From Lutraria lutraria (lineage: Eukaryota > Mollusca > Bivalvia > Venerida > Mactridae), in NCBI GenBank assembly GCA_964023205.1, contig OZ026843.1, forward strand, positions 6,929,029 through 6,993,028: a stretch of 64,000 nucleotides of DNA, in the 5' to 3' direction. The stretch's first letter is position 1. Each line of letters begins with the position of its first letter. Positions 11,101-23,900 of this stretch are shown here, in pieces. Below the pieces are notes generated by a model. That model did no database searches. It saw only the letters and a list, made by a program, of their open reading frames with translations, and was not told where the DNA came from. Made by a program: the position numbers and the translations under genes.

Positions 11101-14100
11101 ATCCCATTAGCCCAGATATGTTCTGCAACTGATGACAACTCTAGACAATTGTATTTCTTTAAGAAAATATAGTTCAAGCGAGTAAAGCAATACATGCAAC
11201 AGCTGAACCTTACATTTAACAAATCCTGTCAAATTATTACCTCATTCATTAGGGTAGAATCTCTCCGTAATGAATGTGTATGATAACACACACACATACA
11301 CACAACGTAGGCCATATTCTGTACATATTTTTTATGCCCCCAAAGGAAGCCGCATGTATGCAATAGTCCCATCGTAAATCCGTGTGTCTGTTCGTCCGGA
11401 GTTTCGTTTCCGCTCTGTAACTTTATCACTCCTTCATGAATTTCAAATTTACTTAGCAGAAACGTTCATAGTCATGAGACGATGTATCGCGATGCGCTAG
11501 ACCAAGATCCTAATCTCCAAGGTCAAGGTCACACTTAGAGGTAAAACGTACTGGGGTCTGTTTTCCATGATCTGTAACTTTATCACTCCATCATCGTTTT
11601 AGAATGTACTTGACAAGAATATTCATAGTCATGAGACGTAGTGTCGCGCCCGTACCTCCAAGGTCAAGGTCACATTTAAAGGTAAAAGGACAAAACTGAA
11701 ATCACGGCTACTGGTTTAGTATTTGCTGGAATACAATAATGTTCACATCACATTTCTTTGCATTTTCATTTCCTTGGAAACAAATTTTTATCTTGATAGC
11801 ATCACATTGTTTCCTTTTCTTTTATGCATACCTTTTAAGATAAAACATACATACAAAAAAAACAGCTCAGCACTTCACCCCCGGACCGCCTTTCTAGATC
11901 ACTTCCCAGCGAACATGTTAAAATGAACAACTATCTCCAACCTTGGTTCATTGCCTATAATGAGACACCCAATTTCTTCTGAAAATGTTAATTTACCTTA
12001 CCTCTGACCAGTTTATGCATTGGGGGCATAAATCACATCCTGTGACAAGCCTTGTTTTGATGTCTGTTATACACATAAATCATTTTATTACAAGATGAAT
12101 TCTTTACCCTTTAATTCTTCCTCATTCATAAATTGTGCAATTGAAATGGACAAGCTTGCTCATGTGTCACATAATTGCTTCATGCAATGCATGCATCTTT
12201 CGATGTATCGAATTGTTGATATCTTGCTAAATCGTTTACCTTTCTTTTTAGTTAACTAGCAGTGGGTGAAATGAACCAGCAAATCATTGGCCAAATATCA
12301 ATCTATACTTCTAAATCCCTTAACTAACTTTCCTAGACAATATAGCATGAATAGTTCATTAGCTTTTCCATGGACCGTCATAAGTTACGTATGCAGTTTG
12401 TTATAACTAATTCTAAGTCTGCTAGTTGTAGTTGATTGAGTTTGTTGTTCTGCATGCTTGTATATAAATATAAATGTTCTAATTTCTGTTACAGTATTGG
12501 ATGCTGCTGTAGGTATGCAAGGAAGAGAAAAAAGGTATAATTATTAAAATACATGTACATACACAGATGTATTTAAGTTTTCTTTCCTGATTGTAATGAC
12601 CTTTAAGTATTGATTTAATATCTTAATACGTTGATTATTTCCTAAATCCTAAAGCTCTAAGAAGATTCAAAATGATGCAAAATTCATTTTCAAATTATGT
12701 TGTCAGTTCAATGCGATAGAATACAAAATACCGATTTACCTTAAGAAATATGTGTACATGCATGTTTACTTTTCTTTGCTAAGTACTACCTTCAAATGTG
12801 GAATAAAAAGGAATACTGTGTTTTGTCCACCACTTTGTGTATGGTCCTATAATTATATGTCAGTGTTGTTTGGGATTTGGAGTTAAGTAGTATACTGGGG
12901 AAGCTGGTGGTGTTTTCTATGTGTTTTCCAAGACTCATTCCCTCATCCATCAGTAATGCAATAAGAAGTTTAAGTTAGTGGAATTAGGGTATTAGAATCC
13001 AAACTTCCAAATGGGGTCAACATACTTTAGAAGTGTTTATGATTGGAAGGTGATTTTATCACCTGTCTACCATCCATGGACAGCTTATCTATTATTACTG
13101 GACCACGACAGAATCTCGTGCAAAATCGGGTTAACTATAGGCCCTACTTTTTTAATCATATATTATTGTCTCATGCATTGAGTGACATTGTTTGTGTTAA
13201 ATGCGGTGATGTGCTATTGTGATACACAATTTCCCAATCAGTTTTCCAAATCTGAATAATACCTATCGCATTGCGTCGATTTGATATCACAAGGTATATA
13301 TCAAATTTCATACGACAGGCTCGATCCGAAATTATGTACATGGTCCGCCTTTTAAACAACCATGATGCTGTATTACTTATCATTGTCTGATCTTTGTTTA
13401 CATACATAATACTAGTAAATCGCTTGTTATATGGCCATAGTCTTACCATTTTTTCCGAATTACATATTTAGTTATTGTAGAAACGTGACTTTTTCCCATT
13501 TTTTCTAGGATGAAGACAGTATCGACTCAGAGAGGATGTTAATCCACGCTGACGATGAGAAACACATACAATTGAAAGAAAGAAAATCGAGCCATAGGAC
13601 TGTTTCATTTCGCGATCTTCAAAATGCCGCAAATGAAGACAGTTATAGTTCTATTGAAGGAGACCTGCCAAAGAATGACGAGCAACATAAAAGTCAAATA
13701 TTTGATAGTGCTGTTGACGATTCTGAATGGTCACGGGACAGAAAGGCACTTCAAACAGGCGATAAACGACGCTCTGTGAAGGAAATAGTTGAATCTATCA
13801 AAAAAAGGAACGACAGTGCTTCCCGTTTATCTTTAAGCACATCAAAACATTATCACCCTGTGCCTCGTATGGCTCCAAGACAAAGCATTCGAAGTGAACG
13901 TTTGTCACGAGGCTATGTAAAACATAGACCTTCTCAATTTAGTTCCCAACGCGTTCTTAATTCACCATTATCTCCCGTCAACTACAAGGCGGCCATAATT
14001 TCTTCAATAGATCCTTCAATTGCGCCTACATACAACATAAGACCTTCGTTTGTACAAAATGGTAGAAAACAAAATTCAGTCAAAGGTCACTATGCAGAAG

Positions 14101-15812
14101 GAAATTTGTCTCATCCACATTTTGTTACACCAAAGATTACGGTGACACAATCATCTCCCGTTCCTAGACATGTTGCACCTCAATATCATACAACTTCGCC
14201 AATGAGTGGGCAAATGACATATTCTCATTTTCCTGAACGAGTTAACAATCAATACTATTTGCAAAAATATTTCCATGATGCACCATTCGCATCCCCTATA
14301 ACTAGTACTGAGAGTGGATATCCTCGTGTTCTTCAACATACACCGGTTATAAGACCTGACCCCCAATCAACACCATCAACTCCGCATTCTGCAGGAAACT
14401 CAATGACTGTTGAACAAAATATTCCCGTGTTTTATTCAACACCGAACACAAACTATATTCAAACACAGAAACGGTCGTTAGGCGAGCCTAGTATATCTGG
14501 CAATGAGACAGTCTCTAATTCACATTACGTAGCAATGGGACAACAATTATCACCTATTGTGACTGGTTCTCCACCACATAATAAAAAAATGATAACAGCA
14601 TATAGTACCATACCAAAGTCTTCAAAGAATGATCCCGGAACCTACTTGTCTAATGCAGATAGGTCTCATCAGTATTGGACATCGCACGAGAAACATATTT
14701 TAGGCATAGATAATTCAAACACATCATTAAGCATACCCGGGGAACCGTTCAAACCATTACAAACACCAACTAAACAAAGACCAATGCGTCCTCAACGACG
14801 ATCAACTAGGCTTCACTCTAAACCAAGCAATGGTATAATGATTGGAAGCGACTCTACGGCGACAGCACAAACTTATATTTACACATCACTGCCATCGACG
14901 TATCCAACGACCTCGTCGCTGCAGCAGCTTCCACTAGCGCCAGCCCCTCCATTGCACCGTCCATTAACGCAAGTACCTAGGCCAGAAACACCTCTGCCAC
15001 CAACACCGCCGCCGCCGCCGCCGCCGCCATTACCGCCGACATCAATTCCGATACCACCGCCGCCACCACCACCACCGCCAGTACCACCGACATCCATTCC
15101 GATACCACCACCACCGATACATTCTTCTCCCATTTCTGCGTCGTACGGAATAAAGCCTTCTTCATTTCGCTCAAGATCTCCTGTCTACTCGCCGCAACCA
15201 TACAGAGCTGGTGGGTCGATTAGGCGCCATGTCAAAAGTCTAAAAGAAAAGTTACCAAAAGAACCGGTGGTTCAAAACAGGAATTTTACAGACAATCATT
15301 CATTTTCTGAATCACTTGTGCAAGTTCGGCAAGATGAAGGACTTATCGAAAATAACGATCTCATCATTCCAGAGGCTGAATTCAGACCAGATGATACGTC
15401 AACACCTCAACAAAGTACAACTAATGTAGAAAGGAAGCAATGGAAAGATTCTCCGCAAAGCAATCGTTCAGTCGCCCATTCCTATTTGCAGAAGAGGAGG
15501 CAGCACATTATGGACTCCACAATGGACGCGTCCCAACTGTACAACGATAATTCAGATTTGAGATTAGTGGAGAGTGTATCGCCAAACTGTAAATCAACTA
15601 ACGAGAATAGAAATGTTAATCAACAAAACTTGGATCCAAACCATTCTATTAGATCAAAGACCAGTGTTTTATTGTCGGAATACGAAAACGCTTTACACGG
15701 TGACTTATCAAAAAAGATTGCGGACAACAAAGGCATTCGAAAAGATCCTGATATCCAAGCAGTGCTTGCGGATATAAGAGCAAGGAGGCAATCTTATTCA
15801 AATTTATCTTAG
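8145..15812 (+). CDS. Single-pass membrane protein with proline-rich cytoplasmic tail (813 aa)
   Basis: Four exons in exact phase: 8145-8182, 10835-10894, 12495-12534 and 13509-15812 (TAA). Exon 1 reads MATPVSLEFFNQ and ends with AG; exon 2 starts with C, creating NQS, an N-glycosylation sequon. A GTAAGT string inside exon 1 at 8157 would break the frame; the donor after 8182 (GTAACA) keeps it. Residues 17-35 form the only membrane helix (WLVIGSSVSLAVFLLIFIG), followed by CCC (likely palmitoylated) and RYARKRKK, so the short N-terminus should be outside and about 770 residues inside. The tail is low-complexity and rich in Ser, Pro, Gln and His. At about 543-582 it has two runs of eight or more prolines with a repeated TSIPIPPPP unit, a typical ligand for SH3, EVH1 or profilin. 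The last 22 residues (DPDIQAVLADIRARRQ) form an amphipathic helix faintly like a WH2 actin-binding motif. The role as actin or scaffold adaptor is inferred; the family is not recognised. Confidence 0.85.
8183..10834. other. First intron of the membrane-protein gene
   Basis: AT-rich 2.65-kb intron. It contains unremarkable open frames on both strands (for example a lysine-rich one at 9838-10113) that have no splice support or recognisable domain. No transposon ends seen. Confidence 0.5.
11331..12032. mobile_element. Non-autonomous DNA-transposon-like element, 702 bp, TIR TTTATGCCCCCAA
   Basis: The ends are 13-bp inverted repeats: TTTATGCCCCCAA at 11331-11343 and its complement at 12020-12032. 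The interior has two diverged direct copies of a block with TCTGTAACTTTATCACTCC, ATTCATAGTCATGAGACG and CCAAGGTCAAGGTCAC, roughly 150-170 bp apart. Elements with GGGGGCATAAA ends and repeated AAGGTCAAGGTCA blocks are, from memory, common in bivalve genomes; I cannot verify that here. It lies in intron 2 of the membrane-protein gene. The short open frames inside are by-products. Confidence 0.7.
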
Positions 15813-15840
15813 GCGTAAAAGAATTGATTATTTCTGGTTA

Positions 15841-16040
15841 CAGCCCCCCCCCCCCCCTCCCCCGCGACCCTGGACTTTTTATTAGACTCTCGGAACGCAA
15901 ATTCCACTTTCTCAATTTTTTCCGTTCCACATGCTTTCAAGAGCCCCCCCCCCCCCCCGACCCCCTGTAAAAAAATCCCGACCTACTTTCCCTATTTTTA
16001 ATGAGCATGTAACCAGAAACAAACAATTCTCTTTACGCCT
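15841..16040. repeat. Dispersed repeat with poly-C runs
   Basis: Two poly-C tracts (15844-15863 and 15945-15958) and the phrases CCCGACCTACTTTCCCTATT and ACCAGAAACAAACAATT...TTTACGCCT. Related phrases in the opposite or same sense occur at 20878-20970 (CCCGACC, GGTCGGGT, GAAACAAACATTTTTACGCC) and weakly at 31800-31880. It is immediately downstream of the membrane-protein stop codon, so it may lie in the three-prime UTR. Confidence 0.5.
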
Positions 16041-16337
16041 GAACCGACACAGTGGCTTACATGTTAAATCTGGTACATACATCTGAACTGTACAAGAATA
16101 GATGTATTATATAAAGCTTGTGATATCAGATATTTGTTTGTAGGTTTCTGATTTTATTTATTCTGCTCCTCATTGTAAATAGTAATGCAAAAAGATTTCA
16201 ATAATTTGAACTTGAATGTGATATGCTCATTTTGAATATATTTTCTTGTTATTTAATTGTTGATATTAAATCACCTACTTAAGCTGAATATGTGTTTCTA
16301 ATTAATGTCTAGTCAAAGTACTGATGGAAACTGAACG

Positions 16338-16515
16338 TACAGTGCAACCTCTCCAAAGCAACACCCTTCGGGAGTAGCAAACGTATGTTGTTTTTGAGAG
16401 TTTGTTGCTCTACAGATGTTAAATTGACAGTAAATCATGCTTTGGGAAAAACATACTGTTGTTCAAGGGAGGCTGTCGCTCAAGAGAGGGCCAATCTGGA
16501 GAGGTTTTAGGTTGT
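16338..16515. mobile_element. MITE, Tc1/mariner-like end (TA-CAGTGCAACCTCT)
   Basis: Starts with TA then CAGTGCAACCTCTCC and shares long blocks with the element at 42461-42634, including AGCAACACCC, TTGTTGCTCTACAGA and CTGGAGAGGTT. The right end has decayed to GGAGAGGTTTTAGG. TA target and CAG termini fit the Tc1/mariner/pogo superfamily. Non-coding. Confidence 0.65.
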
Positions 16516-16579
16516 CGCTCAATTATGAATCTTTACGCGTTCAGAGACAAAGATTCGCTCGCTGGAAGAGGTATAGTGT

Positions 16580-17000
16580 TTCCCTGGTGGCACATAGCAG
16601 TCACACCGTATGTCCGTCCATCCGTCCCATTTTTCAAGTTTTGTCCTCGCAACTTATCCGGCTTCAAACTTTTATTAACTCAATTTATGTTATTGACATG
16701 ACAGTAGGATTGATATAGTACATCATATTAGCAAAATAAAACATGCGGCAAATTTTCACCAAACTTTCACATATTAATCTGTATTAAGTGTCATAGCGCA
16801 TTTTCTCAAGTTTTTATGTTAGGTTAATTTTGGAGAGTTTTTGACATTAATTTTGTTTCTAAATTTCTAACTCTTCTGTGCCCATCTCATACATTTTTCA
16901 TACGCAAAGTTTCACATTTTGATCATTGTCAAAATCATTGCCTTTGTCAAAATGCCGTAGTGGACATTTTCAGGTTTTTTTATTCAGTGTTTTAATAGTT
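16580..17000. repeat. Probable dispersed repeat
   Basis: Sequence with GTCCGTCCATCCGTCCC followed by long AT-rich phrases about TTTTCACCAAACTTTCACA, resembling interspersed repeats common in molluscan DNA. No ends located and no coding capacity. Based on style alone. Confidence 0.3.
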
Positions 17001-18474
17001 GAATGATGACCCTTTTTGTTTATTTTTACCTTGTAATGACTCTATGCACAACTCCTCTTACAATTTCTTTAGGGTTTTGCTCAAAGTCTTACATATAGAT
17101 CATTATCAAGTGCATATTTTCAGTCTTTGGCTATATCGTCGTTCTTGGGTAGAGTTATTGCCAGTTGTTTATTAGTAATTTTCATCTTATAATGCTTCTA
17201 AGGGCAACAGATCCAGTATTGATTATGCGTTCTTTTGTTGTTCGGTACGAACATTTGTCAACGGTGGGTCGGGAAACTTTAATAAGACCCTATCAGCTGT
17301 TTCGCTTTTCTTCAGAAGAATCCTTGTCAAGAAATCAGAGACCAATAGAAAGATCAAATTAAAGTAATTCTGTGAAAGGAAGTGAATGTTTCACAGGAGC
17401 GACCAAACATTGTACCAGTAGCAGGTCTAGTTGACAACTTAACGAACGTGCGCACTACTCATCTTAGACGTCATCTCAGGGGTGTAAACAAATACATAAC
17501 ATGCCCATTAGCTTTTACTAATGAATATCTACTACTTTTAACACTTGTAAGTAAATTATATATCGCTGCACATCGGATAGCAAACATTTATATAATCCAT
17601 ATGATGTGGAATCCCTGGTAATATGATGTTCATATCTTTGTGGCTAATTTTGCAAATAATTAAATTCTGATTACTAATTAGTAGTTTTAGGAGTCCTCTT
17701 ATTCACACGTTAAAATGTGCGAATCAAATCTAAAAAGTCCCTACCTATCTATCTACCCCATTGTTTTATAATAAACATGTAACCACGCTACATGTCATCC
17801 AGTGTCAGTAACATATGTTATATTCATCATTATTGCATGAACTAAACTAAAGTTACTACAGTTTGATACAGTAAGGAACATTACATGTAAAGTCTTGGTA
17901 ATTACTTGTTGTTGAATGTCACGACATTGAAATCTTGATAATGATAACATGCTTAACTGTGTATTTATTGTATATACATACACCCAATACCAGAGCGAAC
18001 ACATTACTCACTATATATATGTAATATAATTTGAGTATTTGAGGACGGTTGCAATCAGAATACTTTAATATATCATTCCTACCTGGTAGAAATTTCATCA
18101 CGTTATCTTGTACCATTTACTTCTGGTGGCTATCGATTTAATAAAAAAGCATGCTTCTATCACTTATTTTACTCAGTGTATTGTCTCCAATGATCTGACG
18201 ATGGTCTGTGGTGTTAAATTGGTTCCTGCCGACGTGCCAATGACAAATATCGTATCGACAGGTCTGTAGATGTACATTATAGTGTCTTATTCAATTTGTC
18301 AATAAACCAGTATCATATATTACTGCTGTCTTCGGTCTTTCAGAGTAAAAATTAACATCTTTTAGATGTCATCTTCATGAAAGAATAACATATCAAGCTT
18401 ACTACAGAAGAGCTATGATATGAAAACTGTTAGGACGACCTCGCACATAAATAAAAATGTACATAATATAAAGA

Positions 18475-18660
18475 TACAGTCAAGCCTGTGAACAAAAGTA
18501 ATTTTGGGAAAGACAAAATTTGACCTTTATTTACTGGTGGCCTTTATTTTGAGGTCAACTTTTTCTTAATAATAAATGACAGTTTTTAATAGAATGACCT
18601 TTATTTACAGGGTGGTCTTCATTCGGAGGTGGTCGCTATTTGATGATAATATTTTCAACG
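18475..18660. mobile_element. Possible MITE remnant (TA-CAGTCAAGCCTGTG)
   Basis: Begins TA-CAGTCAAGCCTGTGAAC and contains three copies of GACCTTTATTTAC or GGCCTTTATTTTG phrases, with a matching GGTGGTCGCTATT at the right. The arrangement looks like a decayed mariner-type non-autonomous element, but no clean right terminus is visible. Confidence 0.35.
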
Positions 18661-19079
18661 AAACACAATTTGATTCTAGATTTTTATTCACTTCAAACTA
18701 AAATAGGAGGTTAATAAACGACAAAAATGGAATAAATGAAAAAAATACTGCAAATCCTTACAAAAAATGGAGAAAAATTCTTTAGAATTGTTTACACAAA
18801 TAAACAAGAGTTATTTGTCCGAGGTTGGCTGTATTGGCCTGAGCCCGTTACAGATTGCCAAGGACCGTTGAAATAACTCGGCTAAAATGAATTCTTTGAT
18901 TAATAATTATTTTGTTAATAAGTGTCTAATTTTCGTTTGGTTTTAAAGGAGATAGATCAATTTAATTTAATACACGCATTTCTAAAATTGCGGACTTGTC
19001 AGTCATTTTGTAGCTAGTTTCAACAACCAATGAAAAGCCCATTGTCCGTATTGGCCGACTCTTACACGTATTTGCTGAT

Positions 19080-20340
19080 CACTCTTTTACTTTTACTCGT
19101 ATTGCTGACGACATTTTTACTCGTATTGCTGACGACACTTCTGTATTCAGTATGGCTTTCTTCTACCCCATCCCCTCTACTATTAGATAGTTTATTAATT
19201 AATAGCGACATTGAGACTGATATCTTTACTTTCGATATAGCAATAGGCTGAAGGCATGTGAGGTTGCAATACTTCTATCGATACATACACATTATGATTA
19301 CAAGTGAAATGTATATAGAAAAAAGCGAAATACTAAAACTAAAAAAAAAGAAAAGAATATAAAAACAAATATACACGCTCAACAAAACTCAGACCTAATA
19401 ATTTTAGTATCTCGGTACATTTAAATACTTATTTAATTAAATTAATATTTTTTGGAACTTTTTTATTGTCAAAATTGTATAACATGAAATTAACGCTTAG
19501 TCAGTATGAATACTTTGGCGAAATTAAGAACATTCATAAATGCTTACTAGCTAATATGCAAGCAGTATAAACAAGTGTAAGAAAAAATAAGCCACTCAAA
19601 TAAAGTTATGTTCAGTAACACTAAAATTAAACAAAATTCAGCATCGGACAAATGTGTCTAAATGTCTGATTATGAAATTTCCTTCTTCCGTCACTCGGCA
19701 TACCACGACTGACTACGTCTCATACATTAGCTGAAGGTCCGGATTGTTAATAACTAATTAAACGTTGATCACTATCCTATGCGGTCATACTGTTACACAA
19801 TAATATACACTGAACGTTATATAACTTATACCGTGGTTAAATATAGTAAAACACTTGCACGTTTTTTTTTGTTTTTTTTTTTCACCAAAACTGTGTACTG
19901 TAGTGTAAACGGGTTTTCAATGGTCTAATAGCGTCCTGTAAAGTTAATAATACACGTACCAAATACATCATCAATTTAAATCATCAAACACATAAATCAG
20001 CTTTTGGAAAATTGAGTGCAGTGTATCGCATATTAAGCCTCCCTGTTCTATATAATTATAGTATATACTTACATCGTACTGGGAACTTAAAATATGATTA
20101 AATCAAAATGAATAATCATCACTGTGACATATCCGTATACAATGTATATAAAGTTGTAAATAATTAATATACGATTATTTTTTGTCAACATCTAATGAAT
20201 TGGAAATGAAGCCCTCTTTCAAATTGTTGTAAATACTTACAGTGTTACACATACCACAAAAGATGTTCTAAGTGTCTGAAGGCGATTACAATAGTATTTG
20301 TGTTGATGTATTTATTATACTGGTATTAAATAAAGAATCA
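19080..20340. other. Intergenic AT-rich DNA
   Basis: A short two-copy tandem repeat (TTTTACTCGTATTGCTGACGA, twice within 19094-19137) and a T-rich tract near 19862-19881. Otherwise no exon, transposon end or long repeat seen. Confidence 0.5.
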
Positions 20341-20530
20341 TGATAGTGGACACCGCGATCATTAGGAGAGATCGTGTTTGTATACAGGTGTATTATATAT
20401 GCAAATGTGCCCACCAGCTAGCTATTGGTGAATGACAGGTTATTTTTGTTCATTCAACCAATAGACTTCCAGGGGGCGCACTTTGTATATGAATAAGCGA
20501 TCTCTCCTAATCACTATCCCGTCTATTATG
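20341..20530. mobile_element. Long-hairpin (foldback) MITE, about 190 bp
   Basis: The left half (ATAGTG ... GATCATTAGGAGAGATCG ... ATATGCAAATGTGCCCACC ... CTATTGGTGAATGA) is an imperfect inverted copy of the right half (TCATTCAACCAATAG ... AGGGGGCGCACTTTGTATAT ... CGATCTCTCCTAATCACTAT). Nearly the whole element folds on itself with only a short loop near 20440-20450. It is non-coding and lies about 250 bp downstream of the six-cysteine gene. Confidence 0.75.
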
Positions 20531-20877
20531 TGAGTTTAAATCCAAGCGGGACCAAATTCCACATGTGAGGATACATTGTCTCTATCTCTTAAACTGGAAA
20601 AGTCATCAAATCACCAAGCTGTGCAGGGCGGCGCTGGTTATCAGTAAAATACGTTTTAAAAGATTCACGGACATTTTAAGCATCGTTCGGTCGTAAGATT
20701 AAATGGTATGTGCTGATATGGATGCAAATATGTAAGAAATGGGAAAAGGAGTAGGTAAGATAAAAGATAACTGTTTTTGTTACAAGCTCATTAAAAATAG
20801 AGCAGGTATAGATCGGAGCATGTTTTGCTCTTGAAAGTTCGTGGCAAGGTAAATAATTGAGGAAGCGGATGGATTGT

Positions 20878-20970
20878 TCCCGACCCTAAAAAAAGTTTGC
20901 GGTCGCATGGAAAAAAATAGGGTTGGTCGGGTATCCAGCAGGCAGAAACAAACATTTTTACGCCTAAATG
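20878..20970. repeat. Dispersed repeat copy (GGTCGGG / TTTACGCC type)
   Basis: Shares phrases with the repeat at 15841-16040, including CCCGACC and GAAACAAACATTTTTACGCC. It overlaps the open reading frame that extends the last exon of the six-cysteine gene, which argues that this extension (20780-20994) is not real coding sequence. Confidence 0.45.
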
Positions 20971-20994
20971 ATGAATAAAAAAGACATTTATTAC

Positions 20995-23900
20995 CGTATA
21001 TAATGCCGAGAACGATCAGAACTGCGAAGCAAACGTGAGTTAAAGAACCAATCAGTGTTCCAGCGGCATCTTGTTGAGTATCTGTTGAAACACAAGAGGT
21101 AGATTTAGTATATACATGCAATACAAGGTAAACACGAGCTTATATTATAGTAATTGTGATATTAAATCATCCGGTTTCTTCAAGGCACATTGTATAAGGA
21201 TCCTAACTCCCAAACTTATCTCCTCAAAATGGGATGAACAGATATTGGATATGTGTATAATTTTACATAATTCCACAACAGAAAATGATTCACCAAGAGT
21301 CTTTTTCAAAAAGCTATGATTTATCTCCTAAATTTTCTCCTAAATTTGCATTAAAGTCTTTGGGAATAACCATTTTTCAAAGATATGAAGACTCAGAAAA
21401 AACAACGTCGGTTTCAATGAAAACTCATGGCCAAATGATGCAATAACACAGTTTCAATATAATTTGATAAATAAATTATTGGTCACCATGCAATATCTAC
21501 AAAAAAATATGTTTCTATTTTCCAACAAAAACAGCAATTCTTGAAAAAAATTAATACTAAAGTTTATCTTATTCATTATTCTTATTCATTAACATTATGA
21601 TTATATTTATACTTTTATTACATTACTTATTTATATTTATTGACTGCAATGATTATATTTATACTTTTATTACATTACTTATTTATATTTATTGACTGCA
21701 ATGATTATATTTATACTTTTATTACATTACTTATTTATATTTATTGATTGCAATGATTATATTTATACTTTTATTACATTACTTATTTATATTTATTGAC
21801 TGCAATGATTATATTTATACTTTTATTACATTACTTATTTATATTTATTGACTGCAATGATTATATTTATACTTTTATTACATTACTTATTTATATTTAT
21901 TGATTGCAATGATTATATTTATACTTTTATTACATTACTTATTTATATTTATTGATTGCAATGTTTATATTTATACTTTTATTACATTACTTATTTATAT
22001 TTATTGATTGCAATGATTATATTGATACTTTTATTACATTACTTATTTATATTTATTGATTGCAATGTTTATATTTATACTTTTATTACATTACTTATTT
22101 ATATTTATTGATTGCAATGATTATATTGATACTTTTATTACATTACTTATTTATATTTATTGATTGCAATGCTTATATTTATACTTTTATTACATTACTT
22201 ATTTATATTTATTGATTGCAATGCTTATATTTATACTTTTATTACATTACTTATTTATATTTATTGACTGCAATGATTATATTTATACTTTTATTACATT
22301 ACTTATTTATATTTATTGATTGCAATGATTATATTGATACTTTTATTACATTACTTATTTATATTTATTGATTGCAATGTTTATATTTATACTTTTATTA
22401 CATTACTTATTTATATTTATTGATTGCAATGATTATATTGATACTTTTATTACATTACTTATTTATATTTATTGATTGCAATGTTTATATTTATACTTTT
22501 ATTACATTACTTATTTATATTTATTGATTGCAATGATTATATTGATACTTTTATTACATTACTTATTTATATTTATTGATTGCAATGCTTATATTTATAC
22601 TTTTATTACATTACTTATTTATATTTATTGATTGCAATGCTTATATTTATACTTTTATTACATTACTTATTTATATTTATTGATTGCAATGCTTATATTT
22701 ATACTTTTATTACATTACTTATTTATATTTATTGATTGCAATGCTTATATTTATACTTTTATTACATTACTTATTTATATTTATTGATTGCAATGTTTAT
22801 AATACATCGTTAATCTTTTTTATAGTAGTTTCACTGTGCCATGTTGCATGATACAACCATTTCTATAATACTATCTTATAGACAATCGTAAAGGTTACAG
22901 CATTAACGTTCAAGAATGTAAAGTACATATATACATGTATCTTGATGGACAGATATGTCAAGTATTTCGTACACACAGACTCACCATAGCACTGCCCAAT
23001 GTTATCGGAAACCTGGGAATCAAAAGTGATTCCCGCAGTAGCCAAAGAAGTAAATATGGTGGTTGCGTCTTGAGTAATTACGGTTTCCATTGCGTCAGTA
23101 CATTGCGTTAGCTCACCGCTGGTTACCAAGAGATTCGCAGTGCATTCAAGTCCGTCCAGAAAATTTCTGCGAAAAGAATACATAAACTAGGTGAGATGTG
23201 TTTATTTTCTAAGATGTAGAAACAAGTGTTGTTCTTCGAACGTTTTATAGACGTGGACCAGCAAAATCTTTCTCTACATATGTATACTTGTATACACATA
23301 TACATACACATACACATATACATATGGCTGTTTTATCCTGTTTGACATAGTCGTTTTCGGCCGCGGCCCCGGTTCAGTGGGCTGAAATCCCGGTTGGAGA
23401 AAAAAATCACTAACTGTCCGCTTTTCTCCATATCTGGAGAAGTTGACGGCACCTTGGGAAAGGGTAGGTTAGTACCGATTAAATGCTGACCATGCTAAAG
23501 ATTTTTTTTTTTTCGCAAGAATGGTTTGGATTATAAAGAATGTTGGCACCAATATTGCTAATTCTTTTAAAAGAAAAGATAAATTAGTTTACAAGTAAAC
23601 ATCGTTGTGTACTTTTCTAAAAAAAAGTACAATAAACTGTAACATACAGTGATGTACGTGTTAGCCACACAGAAGCCTAGCAGTGTCACGAGCATACTAA
23701 GTAAAGCCGCTTGTTTCACTGGGGGCCAACGACGTATCACGAGAGGCGGTTCGCATCGAAAACATGTGTATGTTATGCAACGAAATTTTATGTAAACAGC
23801 CTCTGGTTTTCTGACCTCCACATGCCATTTTGAAATGTTTGACCTGCAGGGGGACGAAATGTTAGTTTTTTGGATTGTCTTGTTAGTTGTTTTTATTAAG

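Noticed and set aside
14879..15201. Minus-strand glycine/valine-rich open frames
   Set aside because: Shadows of the polyproline codons (CCG/CCA runs) of the plus-strand membrane protein.
20780..20994. Extension of the last exon of the six-cysteine gene to a stop at 20780
   Set aside because: The extension runs into a dispersed repeat found at 15.9 kb as well, and the hydrophobic anchor should be at or near the C-terminus. Not excluded, but not called as coding.
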